A stretch of 29,945 nucleotides of DNA. Source: an uncultured Varibaculum sp. Its GTDB lineage: Bacteria > Actinomycetota > Actinomycetes > Actinomycetales > Actinomycetaceae. Positions 1-9,217 of the stretch are shown here, piece after piece; position 1 is the stretch's first letter; every line of letters begins with the position of its first letter. The stretch spans positions 1-29,945 of the forward strand of contig CAMYFZ010000018.1 of the NCBI GenBank assembly GCA_947255165.1. Reading direction: 5' to 3'. The notes under the pieces were generated by a model. That model saw only the letters and a list, made by a program, of their open reading frames with translations. It had not been told where the DNA came from and ran no database searches. The position numbers and the translations under genes are program-made.

Positions 1-2
1 TC

Positions 3-1040
3 ATCATTATTTTGATAGGCGGGGTTTTAGCTTACGTATTGGTGCAAGTCTCCCTACGTCCTCTGCGGCAAATGGAGGAGGTCGCCGGAAAGATTTCCTC
101 TGGTGACCTGCATGAACGTATTGATTTATCCCAAGTGCGCGCCGGGGAGGTTCTGTCGCTGGCGTCGGCGCTAAACTTTATGCTTTCTCGAATTGAGGAA
201 ACTATTGTTACCCAGCAGCGCAGCGAGCAAAAAGTGCGCCAATTTGTTTCTGACGCGTCCCACGAGTTGCGCACCCCTCTGGCTGCTATCCGCGGCTACG
301 GAGAGCTTTATAAAATGGGCGGAGTACCCCCGGAGCGGGTTGATGAAGTGATGGGACGGATCGAATCAGAGGCCACCCGGATGGGGATACTGGTGGAAGA
401 TCTGCTGAAACTGGCTCGTCTGGATGAGGGTCGAAAGATAAAGATGGGGACAGTCGATCTTTATCGGATTGCTGCTGCCGGAGCTCTAGATCTGACTGCC
501 CTTTCGCCCGAGCGGGAGATCAGCCTGTTACATTTGGACGGCTCCCCCCTGGAGTTAGATAGGGGGGAAAGCGCGCTAGTGCTAGCCGATCGCGACCAAC
601 TAACGCAGGTAATGACCAATCTGATTGGCAACGTGGAACGCTATACTTCTGCGCAAATCCCGGTAGAGATTTTGGCCGGGATTAGCGGTGGGGAGGCGAT
701 TTTAGAGGTGCGCGATCACGGCGAGGGAGTACCCGCGGAGGAGCTGGATAAGATTTTTGGACGATTCTATCGCCGGGACGGCTCCCGGTCGCGAGAAACC
801 GGCGGCACCGGCCTCGGCCTCTCAATTGTGGCAGCTATCGCCGCTGTTCATGGCGGAACCGCCCAGGCGATAGCTACTGCCGGCGGGGGACTTACGATAA
901 GGATCTCGTTCCCGGCGCTTGACCCCCCGGAAATTCATAAGAATAAGGGGAAGAAAGCAGGGAAAAATAATAAGAAAGGGACCGCTAAGAAAACCTCCCG
1001 GAACACCGAGCACGAGGCCCCGAAAACTATCGAAAAATAG
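3..1040 (+). CDS. Sensor histidine kinase, C-terminal part (5' end outside window)
   Basis: This is the cytoplasmic half of a two-component sensor kinase. The reading frame is open to the window edge and begins in a hydrophobic stretch (the end of the last membrane helix), so the TTG at 12 is very unlikely to be the real start. Counting from codon 12, a HAMP linker covers about residues 14-66. The HisKA dimerisation helix carries the phospho-accepting His84 in SHELRTPLAAIRGY. A HATPase domain follows with an N box (QVMTNLIGNVERY), a G1 box (DHGEGV), an F box (FGRFYR) and a G2 box (GGTGLGLSIV). All catalytic boxes are intact, so the kinase should be active. It ends in an unusual Lys-rich tail of about 35 residues (GKKAGKNNKKGTAKK). 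The partner regulator would lie upstream, outside the window. The stimulus cannot be told from this part. Confidence 0.93.
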   Translation: MIILIGGVLAYVLVQVSLRPLRQMEEVAGKISSGDLHERIDLSQVRAGEVLSLASALNFMLSRIEETIVTQQRSEQKVRQFVSDASHELRTPLAAIRGYGELYKMGGVPPERVDEVMGRIESEATRMGILVEDLLKLARLDEGRKIKMGTVDLYRIAAAGALDLTALSPEREISLLHLDGSPLELDRGESALVLADRDQLTQVMTNLIGNVERYTSAQIPVEILAGISGGEAILEVRDHGEGVPAEELDKIFGRFYRRDGSRSRETGGTGLGLSIVAAIAAVHGGTAQAIATAGGGLTIRISFPALDPPEIHKNKGKKAGKNNKKGTAKKTSRNTEHEAPKTIEK

Positions 1041-1137
1041 TCGCGACGGTGGACGTTGTTTGCACTGCATTTTCTCTACAGCGGTTTTAGCCGTAGGATA
1101 ACCACTGCAACATTCAATCGTCGGGGGTACAAAGGCT

Positions 1138-2274
1138 ATGCCAGGTGCACCATCTTGGCTGCAGACGGGATTCGTCAAAGCTATGCGGGAACTGGGGATC
1201 ACCAACGACAACCTCTTGCGCAAAGAAGCCGGTAAACTGCTGGAAATGTGGCAGTCTGCCGGACGTGAATTTCACACCAAAAGCCATTTGATCCGCCTAC
1301 TGACCTGCCTGGACCATTTTACAAACACTTCGCAACAACCCGCAGTCTTAACCATTGCCGCCTGGTATCACGGGGTAATCACCCAGTCGCAGACACGCGC
1401 AAAAAATACTACTAACTACGAAAACTATCCCGCCTCTGCCGATTTTGCGCTCAGACGCCTATTAGAGATGGGGGTGCAAAAAGAGTTGGCGATTCGGGTC
1501 GGGGAACTAATCTTGATGCTGGAGGGACGCCAACCACCGGAGGGCGATCTGGATGCCTGCGTTTTCGTTGATGCCTCCATGTCTTATTTGAGTGCTTCTC
1601 CTCAGGATTACCGCAGTTACTGCCAGTTGATGCAAGCCGAAATGAATACTATGGAACCGCTCCGTTACGCGCGGCTACGCAGATCGCTAATCTCGAAGCT
1701 ACTGGCGCGAGACACGATTTTCCACTCCCCCTTGGGCAGCGGTAATGAGAATGCCGCGCGCCAAAATTTAGAGGGCGAGTACGCGAAGCTATCGGCGTTG
1801 ATCCCCGGAGACGCTTCGGGCAGTCAACGTCTGGGACTGCGTGCTCGCAGTAAGGAAAAGATACGCGGTGCAGACACTTCCGAAACCGTGGTTATCAAAG
1901 GAACACCCGCGCGCGCGACTGCGCGACGCTCCATTTTTCCTGGGGGATTGAAATCGAGTTCTCCGAAAAATTTACCAACGAAAATCTCTGCCACCGAGAG
2001 GAAAAATATCGAGGAGCGCACCGCCCGGCTACGAGCCGAGGCCGTCAGCAGTGATAGCGAGAACGGGCTATCCTCTATGGAGAATGTGGCTGACCAATTT
2101 TCTACTTTGACGATGCGGAAAGTCGCTGGCAAAAATGGTGACTACTTCCGGGCAGAGCCCCTTCCGGAAGAAGAGTTGGAAGAGGACGCAAAGCCAGTTT
2201 CCACCGAGGAAGATGAAGTGGAAGAAACTATGTATTCTTCCGCCGACGACGAAGATTCACTTACGGAATTTTAA
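1138..2274 (+). CDS. Degenerate HD-superfamily protein (COG4339-like) with acidic tail
   Basis: Residues 1-200 resemble the COG4339 family of predicted HD-superfamily metal-dependent phosphohydrolases: REFHTKSHL (His46, His50) for the family's YHT..H motif, AAWYHGV for its AAWFHDA, VDASMSYL for its DADLAIL, and a closing LLARDTIFHSPLG. The metal-binding Asp of the HD pair is Gly79, the later His expected before the DAD motif is not visible (LMLEGRQPP), and DAD reads DAS. It therefore looks like a catalytically dead member. Residues 200-378 are low-complexity, charged and acid-rich (for example LPEEELEEDA), probably disordered. The start is the first ATG of the frame; no strong Shine-Dalgarno precedes it (a GGGGG run lies about 13 bases upstream). 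It stands alone, with about 100 bp to the kinase and 167 bp to the next gene. Its function is unknown. Confidence 0.8.
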   Translation: MPGAPSWLQTGFVKAMRELGITNDNLLRKEAGKLLEMWQSAGREFHTKSHLIRLLTCLDHFTNTSQQPAVLTIAAWYHGVITQSQTRAKNTTNYENYPASADFALRRLLEMGVQKELAIRVGELILMLEGRQPPEGDLDACVFVDASMSYLSASPQDYRSYCQLMQAEMNTMEPLRYARLRRSLISKLLARDTIFHSPLGSGNENAARQNLEGEYAKLSALIPGDASGSQRLGLRARSKEKIRGADTSETVVIKGTPARATARRSIFPGGLKSSSPKNLPTKISATERKNIEERTARLRAEAVSSDSENGLSSMENVADQFSTLTMRKVAGKNGDYFRAEPLPEEELEEDAKPVSTEEDEVEETMYSSADDEDSLTEF

Positions 2275-2441
2275 GGCTTCTTTCCTGAGGATCGTGCCGC
2301 TGAGGTTTAGAATTCCGCTTTCCCCAAAGGCAGATCAAGCTGCGATTTCCTGAAATTATTATCGCGTACCTATTACTGGAGTTTCTCCGATTCTAAATTG
2401 GGGACGTTGCAATCAACCATTTACTTTAAGGAGAAACCAAT
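2275..2441. other. Intergenic leader of the WXG100 gene
   Basis: No gene or hairpin terminator is visible here. The last bases hold a strong Shine-Dalgarno (AAGGAG, 2430-2435) placed well for the ATG at 2442. A promoter is expected in this stretch, but no convincing -35/-10 pair could be picked. Confidence 0.4.
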
Positions 2442-2732
2442 ATGGCGCAATTCAATGTAGATTCCGGACAGGTATCGGCGGCCGGTGCCAGTGCGGCCGC
2501 AATCGCTGGGCAGCTGCGCACTGACGCAGCTGCCATGATGGCACAGGTGCAGTCCCTGCAAGGTTCCTGGACCGGGGCTGCCGCCAGTTCCTTCGCCGAT
2601 TGTGCAACCCGTTGGCGCGCTGCCCAGGCCCAGATGGAAGCCGCCTTGGATTCCATCGCGCAGGCACTCCAAGCTGCCTCTGCCAGTTATGAAGAAGCTG
2701 AAAGCGGAGCCGCCGCCATGTTTGCCGGCTAG
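2442..2732 (+). CDS. WXG100 / ESAT-6-like small protein
   Basis: A 96-residue protein of the usual WXG100 length with the diagnostic W-x-G turn as W43-T44-G45 between two predicted helices (about 8-40 and 50-85). Residues 83-87 (YEEAE) fit the YxxxD/E secretion signal of type VII (ESX) substrates, followed by a short Ala/Gly tail. Such proteins form helical-hairpin dimers and are exported by an EccC/EssC-type ATPase. No ESX machinery or second WXG100 partner is near it, so it is an orphan in this window, perhaps a homodimer secreted by a system encoded elsewhere. The start is fixed by AAGGAG seven bases before the ATG. It is cut off from the convergent groEL by a strong hairpin. The family call is firm; secretion is inferred. 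Confidence 0.9.
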   Translation: MAQFNVDSGQVSAAGASAAAIAGQLRTDAAAMMAQVQSLQGSWTGAAASSFADCATRWRAAQAQMEAALDSIAQALQAASASYEEAESGAAAMFAG

Positions 2733-2862
2733 CTTTTTGCCGACCCTTGCTAGCAGATCGTGCCAACGTCATCTTTTGCTGCCGCTTAGCTATTGTCTGC
2801 TCGCCGGTCCTAGCTGGCGGTGTCACTTGCGTCCCTACGTGAGTTACCCAGAAAGCTAAACA

Positions 2863-2898
2863 AAGTGGGGGGTGAACCTTGCGGTTCACCCCCCACTT
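2863..2898. terminator. Bidirectional hairpin terminator between WXG100 gene and groEL
   Basis: A perfect 16-bp inverted repeat (left arm AAGTGGGGGGTGAACC at 2863-2878) with a 4-base loop TTGC. It lies between two convergent genes, so it should stop transcription from both sides. There is no long U-run on the plus side, only scattered T (ending in GGTTTTT). Confidence 0.8.
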
Positions 2899-2948
2899 CT
2901 TGCTATCGGTTTTTCTGGTAGTTACCCACCAGGCAGTCGCAGCGCGGT

Positions 2949-4683
<1,735 letters not shown>

Positions 4684-4726
4684 CCGATCCTGTCTCGGAA
4701 CGTCGCTCCCTCATCAAAAGCTCAGT

Positions 4727-4789
4727 TTTTATCACTCTCTAGGTTCGAGTGCTAACTACGATTTTGGCACTCTCCTACTCCAAGTGCAA
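4727..4789 (-). promoter_or_regulatory. Candidate tandem groEL promoters overlapping CIRCE
   Basis: Reading on the minus strand, TTGCAC (4789-4784), 17 bases, CAAAAT (4766-4761) is one sigma-A-like pair; TTAGCA (4755-4750), 16 bases, GATAAA (4733-4728) is a second. Each overlaps one of the two CIRCE elements, the usual arrangement for HrcA repression. The hexamers are imperfect, so the exact transcription starts are uncertain. Confidence 0.45.
4729..4755. promoter_or_regulatory. CIRCE operator 1 (HrcA box)
   Basis: TTATCACTC, nine bases, GAGTGCTAA. This matches the CIRCE consensus TTAGCACTC-N9-GAGTGCTAA at 17 of 18 arm positions with exact spacing. It is the copy nearer to groEL. Confidence 0.88.
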
Positions 4790-4790
4790 A
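4764..4790. promoter_or_regulatory. CIRCE operator 2 (HrcA box)
   Basis: TTGGCACTC, nine bases, AAGTGCAAA. It matches CIRCE at 15 of 18 arm positions with exact spacing and starts 9 bp after the first copy ends. TTGG in place of TTAG in the left arm is a common actinobacterial variant; the right arm is weaker. Confidence 0.75.
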
Positions 4791-4882
4791 CTATTACCTG
4801 TCAGCAGGTGCGAAATATCCTGATAGAGAAATCAGTCTTACGGAACCAGCACCGGTTACTCCCGGCGAAAACCGGGGGTTAG

Positions 4883-5485
4883 CTAGTCGATCAGATAAAT
4901 GGCAATGTCGGTATCTCCGATTTGATACCGGCCCCCTTCGGCATTTTCTACCCGGGAAATCCCGGCAACCTTAGCGGCTTCCTCAGCGGCGGCCTTATTT
5001 TCTTCCCCATGATAAAGCACTATAGATCCGCTTAAACCCCGAGCTCGAGAGTTGGTGGCCACCGGATTACTAAAGCCTGCAGACTGTAAATCATCAGCTA
5101 CCTGCTTCGCCCATCCCGAACGTTTAGATGCATTGAGTACCCGTACCCGGACATTGTCTTTTTCGATGGCCGAGGCGCTCGGCTGGGAACTCTCGGTATT
5201 ATCTGGGGAGGTAGAGTCTTCCGGTTTAGCAATCTTCGTCGGCTCGGTGCTAGGGATAGTTACACTTGCACTGGTACTGGGAGTGGCAACCGGCTTAACC
5301 TCGTCAATCTTGCCGGTAGTTTTCATGAGCGCTACCCCAGCCCAGGCCAAAGCCGGCCCTAAAACCAGCACAATCAAGATGGGAAGCACGGTTTGCCACC
5401 GCCTAATAGGACGGCGATGAGCACCCGAGGGACCTTCTTCCCCCATCGCGTCGAATTCATCTGGCGGAAACTCTTGTTTGCTCAC
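4883..5485 (-). CDS. LytR_C-domain membrane protein
   Basis: A 200-residue protein with a short charged cytoplasmic N-terminus, one membrane helix (about 32-53) and a Ser/Thr/Pro-rich linker (60-107) that would pass through the wall. A LytR_C domain follows (about 111-197: VRVRVLNASKRSGWAKQVADD, then SIVLYHGEE). This domain often follows LCP catalytic domains in actinobacteria and also occurs alone, as here; its role in cell-wall polymer attachment is not settled. It lies close to two LCP genes (6.3-9.1 kb), which supports an envelope role. The start is GTG; there is no Shine-Dalgarno, but TAATGT ends six bases upstream, so translation may be leaderless. It is divergent from ung. Confidence 0.85.
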   Translation of the reverse strand: MSKQEFPPDEFDAMGEEGPSGAHRRPIRRWQTVLPILIVLVLGPALAWAGVALMKTTGKIDEVKPVATPSTSASVTIPSTEPTKIAKPEDSTSPDNTESSQPSASAIEKDNVRVRVLNASKRSGWAKQVADDLQSAGFSNPVATNSRARGLSGSIVLYHGEENKAAAEEAAKVAGISRVENAEGGRYQIGDTDIAIYLID

Positions 5486-5497
5486 ATGCCCACATTA
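5486..5497 (-). promoter_or_regulatory. Candidate -10 for leaderless LytR_C transcript
   Basis: On the minus strand TAATGT (5497-5492) is followed by six bases and then the GTG start. This spacing puts the transcription start at the start codon. Confidence 0.4.
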
Positions 5498-5577
5498 ACC
5501 GCATCTGCAGAGCTGTCGCATACCTGCCACGCCGAAAACCCCTATTTGCCCATCGTGGTTTATCGGCTCCCACAGGG

Positions 5578-5583
5578 TAAAGT
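5578..5583 (+). promoter_or_regulatory. Candidate -10 for leaderless ung transcript
   Basis: TAAAGT followed by AACAGC and the ATG at 5590. No clear -35 hexamer is visible. A weak AGGG at 5574-5577 could instead be a ribosome-binding site. Confidence 0.35.
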
Positions 5584-5589
5584 AACAGC

Positions 5590-6252
5590 ATGAGTACCAA
5601 CCTGGAAAAAATCATGGACCCTTCCTGGGTGCCAGCCATGGAACCGGTAGCTGGCAAAATCAGCGGAATGGGCAAAATGCTACGAGATGAAGGAAATAAC
5701 TATTTTCCTGCGGGCAAAGACATTTTTCGGGCTTTTACGTACCCGTTTGATCAGGTAAAAGTGTTGATCGTGGGGCAAGACCCCTACCCCACCCCCGGAA
5801 ATGCGATGGGGTTGTCGTTTTCGGTAAAACCGGGAGTAGCTATCCCTAAGTCGCTACAAAATATTTTCAAGGAACTTCACGACGATTTAGGTTGTTCTAT
5901 CCCCAGCAGTGGAGATTTGCGTCCCTGGGCGCAGCAGGGAGTAATGCTGCTAAATCGGGTGCTTACTGTCACTCCTAATGAAGCGGGCTCTCACCGCGGT
6001 CGTGGTTGGGAAGAGGTAACCGACTGCGCAATTTCTGCCTTGGTACAGCGAGATCGGCCCCTAGTCGCTATTCTGTGGGGCAAGCAGGCGCAATCTTTGC
6101 GCCCCGCCTTGGGGAAAACTCCTTGTATAGAGTCGGCTCACCCCTCACCTTTGTCTGCCTCGCGTGGGTTCTTCGGTTCCCGACCATTCTCACGTACCAA
6201 CTCTTGGTTGCAACAGTTAGGGGCCAGCCCAATAAACTGGCAACTTCCCTGA
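5590..6252 (+). CDS. ung: Uracil-DNA glycosylase, family 1
   Basis: It removes uracil from DNA as the first step of base-excision repair. All family-1 motifs are present in the 220 residues: GQDPYP (62-67) with the water-activating Asp64, LLNRVLTV (120-127), and HPSPLSA with His184 in the DNA-intercalation loop region, followed by [12 protein letters not shown]. The length is typical of bacterial Ung. The ATG at 5590 is chosen because the motifs align with the family from there and TAAAGT sits six bases before it. It is divergent from the LytR_C gene and followed after 51 bp by an LCP gene with which it may share transcripts. The function call is secure. Confidence 0.97.
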   Translation: MSTNLEKIMDPSWVPAMEPVAGKISGMGKMLRDEGNNYFPAGKDIFRAFTYPFDQVKVLIVGQDPYPTPGNAMGLSFSVKPGVAIPKSLQNIFKELHDDLGCSIPSSGDLRPWAQQGVMLLNRVLTVTPNEAGSHRGRGWEEVTDCAISALVQRDRPLVAILWGKQAQSLRPALGKTPCIESAHPSPLSASRGFFGSRPFSRTNSWLQQLGASPINWQLP

Positions 6253-6290
6253 ATTCTTATCCAAATCGTTACAATTTGCCGTCGACAGCA

Positions 6291-6296
6291 TAAAGT
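6291..6296 (+). promoter_or_regulatory. Candidate -10 upstream of LCP gene 1
   Basis: TAAAGT, seven bases (AGGACAC), then the GTG at 6304; TTACAA lies 16 bases upstream as a possible -35. The AGGA inside the spacer could also act as a Shine-Dalgarno if transcription comes from ung, so both leaderless and leadered translation are possible. Confidence 0.35.
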
Positions 6297-6303
6297 AGGA
6301 CAC

Positions 6304-7635
6304 GTGAGTTCACACAAGAAGAGCGCGAAAAACTATATTGGGCGTATTCGCCATGCCGCTAATCCGCCATACCCTCCTAAGATTCGTCGCGCTTTGACCA
6401 GCGCACTGGTTTTTTTACTATCGTTCTCGTTAACTGCGGGTCTTTTGATTTACATAGACCTCTCAGGCAGGTTAAACAATCTGGGAACCGCCTCTTTACT
6501 GGGTCGTACCCCTCCAGATTCCTACGATGGGCGACCCATTAATATTTTGATAATTGGGTCTGATTCGCGTTCGGGCAAAGGCAACCAAACTTTAACCAAT
6601 AATGAGGACCCCACTGAACGTTCCGACACCACCATGGTTATGCATATTTCTAAGGATCGGTCCCAGGTAAATGTGGTTTCTATTCCCCGAGATCTGATAG
6701 TGGATATTCCCGCCTGCCAACATCGAGATGGCAGCAAATCGAAACCCCAAAGAGCTCAATTTAACTGGGCGTATTCTATTGGTTCTGCAGGTAGTAACGA
6801 CCGCTCCTCGGCGGTGGTATGTACCTGGAGAACGGTGGAAAAACTTTCAGGGATGCGCATTGATGAATCCATCGTGGTGGATTTCAATGGTTTTTCATCG
6901 ATGATCGACGCCCTAGGGGGAATTAACATTTACGTCCCCACCAAAATAGATGACAAAGCCAACTCCGGATTAGTCCTAGAGCCCGGGTGTAAACATTTCA
7001 ATGGGAAAGAGGCCTTAGCCTACGCTCGGGTGCGCCACGGCGTTAAAGGATCTGACGGTTCTGATATCCAACGTATTCAGCGCCAACAGGCAGTAATGGG
7101 AATTATGACGCGCGCTGCCTTGCAAAAAAATATTCTTACTTCCCTAAATCAGCTCTATGGTTTCGTAGGTAATGGTTTAGGCGCTTTGACCATCTCCGAG
7201 GGGTTGTCATCAGTTTCCAAGTTGAGCGGGTTGGGCTGGTCCTTACAATCGATTAAGCCGGATAAGCTGCGGTTCGTCACCCTACCTGTCTATGAGGCAC
7301 CTTTTGACCATAATCGGCTATTACTTTCCGAAGATAAAGCCGAACCGATTTGGGATGCCTTCATTAATGACACTCCCTTACCTCCCGGGGCTGAAGTTCG
7401 AGATGGGAACAGCAAGGTTTATACCATTCCCGAAGACCCCAATCCTTCCTCGTCGCCCTCTCCCGCGACAAGTGCCTCTGGGTCCTCTACCCCAACTGCG
7501 ACTTCTTCTACTTCTGAGTCTGTGTCCCAAGACCTGAGACCAGCAGCAGACCTGAGACAAAGCGGATCGCTTAACTCCGAGCTCAGCGCCGAGGAACTAG
7601 CTGAACTGCAACGTAAATGCGAAGCGAGAAACTAA
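6304..7635 (+). CDS. LCP-family (LytR-CpsA-Psr) cell-wall glycopolymer ligase
   Basis: LCP enzymes move undecaprenyl-phosphate-linked glycopolymers onto peptidoglycan outside the membrane. This 443-residue protein has a basic N-terminus, one membrane helix (about 30-52) and an LCP domain (about 78-270). Visible catalytic residues are Asp87 in IGSDSR, Arg106 and Asp108 in RSDTTMVMH, Arg129-Asp130 in SIPRDLIVDIP, and the late Arg cluster YARVRHG (242, 244) and DIQRIQRQQ (254-262). Two extracellular cysteines (138 and 173) lie within the domain and could form a disulfide. The C-terminal 80 residues are Ser/Thr/Pro-rich and end in a charged stretch; there is no LytR_C domain. The start is GTG. 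A second LCP gene follows after 35 bp, so the two are probably cotranscribed. Confidence 0.93.
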   Translation: MSSHKKSAKNYIGRIRHAANPPYPPKIRRALTSALVFLLSFSLTAGLLIYIDLSGRLNNLGTASLLGRTPPDSYDGRPINILIIGSDSRSGKGNQTLTNNEDPTERSDTTMVMHISKDRSQVNVVSIPRDLIVDIPACQHRDGSKSKPQRAQFNWAYSIGSAGSNDRSSAVVCTWRTVEKLSGMRIDESIVVDFNGFSSMIDALGGINIYVPTKIDDKANSGLVLEPGCKHFNGKEALAYARVRHGVKGSDGSDIQRIQRQQAVMGIMTRAALQKNILTSLNQLYGFVGNGLGALTISEGLSSVSKLSGLGWSLQSIKPDKLRFVTLPVYEAPFDHNRLLLSEDKAEPIWDAFINDTPLPPGAEVRDGNSKVYTIPEDPNPSSSPSPATSASGSSTPTATSSTSESVSQDLRPAADLRQSGSLNSELSAEELAELQRKCEARN

Positions 7636-7670
7636 AGCGCCAATCCGGTTAACAGTTAGGAAGCAGTAAC

Positions 7671-9077
7671 TTGAGTGAGCAAAACCCACCGGAGTCCTTC
7701 CCGCCCCCCAAAAGGCGGCGCCCTCGGCCTAGTCAGACAGTTCCGCCTTCCTATGCTCCGGCGCTAAAGCGGCATCGCTCCCCCGCTACTGTCAATCACA
7801 CCGATATAGAACCTAAGGGAATAGCACAACGTTCCCAGGGTGCTCATTCCTCTTCTGGGGCTCGCCCCTCACGTCCGGCTATCTCCCGACGCCTCAAAGA
7901 TCAAGACACTAGCGGGGCTTCTTCCGGTTCCGCGGCACAAGAAATTCCGATCCAGCCGCGCAGTGAGTCGCGTTTTGCGGGGCGCGTGGCGCCTACCCGC
8001 ACCCGGGTGATGCTAGCAGATCGTCTCCCAGCAGATCGTCTCTCGGTGGACTCTGAAACGCGCCAAAGCCGGCCGGATGAGCCCCAGCTGGAGCCAATCC
8101 CGCCTGCCCGTCCTGCCCGAATACATCGGCCCCGCTTCCGGGGACGCCGACTTCTTAAACCCGCCCTCACTCTGTTCCTAATTTTTGTTATCGCTTGGCC
8201 GCTATATCTGTGGTATTTAGTAGATTCCCAGCTGAACCGAGTCGATGCTCTCTCAGCTCTCCCTGCAGGCGAGGGCGAAACTTGGCTGATCGCCGGCTCT
8301 GACCAGCGTTCCGACGGCAACGATGGAGGAATCCAACAGCCTTGGGTGCAGGGAGCCCGCGCCGATAGCATCATGTTGCTGCGCAAGGTTAACGGGGTGG
8401 CAGAGTTGGTATCCCTTCCTAGAGATACCGCAGTCAATATTCCGGGACACGGCCTCAATAAACTCAACGCCGCCTACGCTCTTGGCGGACCTAAGCTGCT
8501 GGTAAGAACCGTAGAAGGAGTAAGTGGAGTCAAAGTAGACCACTATGTCGAGGTAACCATGGGAGCCGTAACCCAACTAGTCGATGCCGCAGGAGGAGTG
8601 GAACTCTGCCTGGACTACGATGTTGACGATGCCGATTCTGCTTTGAAATGGAAGAGTGGCTGCCATCAAGCCGATGGCGCGACCGCCTTGGCATTTGCGC
8701 GGATGCGACATCAAGATCCGCGCGGAGATATTGGACGGGCAGAGCGGCAACGTCAAGTAGTTTCTAAGCTGTCACAAACTCTGGCGACCCCCTCGACTTT
8801 TCTCAATCCGTTTAAGCAGCGCGATCTGGCAAACTCGGGAGCAGCCAACCTTACCTGTGATTCCGATTCGGGAGCCTGGGCGCTAGGAAAAATGGTATTC
8901 GCCTATCGCAGTGCCGCCAGCAATAACCTATCCGGGGTGCCTCCCATCGCGAAAATGGCCTATTACCGCGGAGGACATGGGGCAATGGTGTTGCTCGATG
9001 AGCAAAAGACTCCCAGTTTCTGGGCCGCGTTCCAAAAAGGCACCTTGCAACCTAGCCAGTATCACCAGTTCCAGTAG
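7671..9077 (+). CDS. LCP-family protein with long cytoplasmic N-terminus
   Basis: A second LCP-domain protein of 468 residues. A Pro/Arg/Ser-rich region of about 160 residues, probably disordered and cytoplasmic, precedes the membrane helix (about 162-184). The LCP domain follows with Asp211 in AGSDQR, Arg230 and Asp232 in ARADSIMLL, Arg251-Asp252 in SLPRDTAVNIPG, and the late Arg motif FARMRHQDPRGDIGRAERQRQ. Key residues are kept, so it should be an active transferase, perhaps of different substrate preference from its neighbour. The long tail may bind cytoplasmic partners. The start is TTG at 7671, preceded by TTAGGAAG; no ATG or GTG in frame fits better. A short in-protein repeat (ADRLPADRLS, about 117-126) comes from a 14-bp spaced DNA duplication near 8010-8040. 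Confidence 0.9.
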   Translation: MSEQNPPESFPPPKRRRPRPSQTVPPSYAPALKRHRSPATVNHTDIEPKGIAQRSQGAHSSSGARPSRPAISRRLKDQDTSGASSGSAAQEIPIQPRSESRFAGRVAPTRTRVMLADRLPADRLSVDSETRQSRPDEPQLEPIPPARPARIHRPRFRGRRLLKPALTLFLIFVIAWPLYLWYLVDSQLNRVDALSALPAGEGETWLIAGSDQRSDGNDGGIQQPWVQGARADSIMLLRKVNGVAELVSLPRDTAVNIPGHGLNKLNAAYALGGPKLLVRTVEGVSGVKVDHYVEVTMGAVTQLVDAAGGVELCLDYDVDDADSALKWKSGCHQADGATALAFARMRHQDPRGDIGRAERQRQVVSKLSQTLATPSTFLNPFKQRDLANSGAANLTCDSDSGAWALGKMVFAYRSAASNNLSGVPPIAKMAYYRGGHGAMVLLDEQKTPSFWAAFQKGTLQPSQYHQFQ

Positions 9078-9217
9078 TTTCCTGTCGGGACGAGCGAGAA
9101 GGAAATATCGACCTAGGTAGTAGGAAGACGAAAAGCGTGATGGGGGACAGGCAGCGAGGTTCCTTGCCCCGCCCCTAAATTTGTGCGCGTAGCGACGCTC
9201 TAAAAGTTGCCGTTCGC
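9078..9217. other. Convergent intergenic gap, no clear terminator
   Basis: This 140-bp gap between LCP gene 2 and galE has no long perfect hairpin, unlike the other convergent gaps. Only a short GCGT-AGCG-ACGC stem (around 9186-9197) is visible. Confidence 0.3.

Noticed and set aside
1060..1099. TTGCAC and TAGGAT upstream of the HD-like gene as a promoter
   Set aside because: The spacing between the hexamers is far from 16-18 bases, and TAGGAT has no matching -35 at the right distance.
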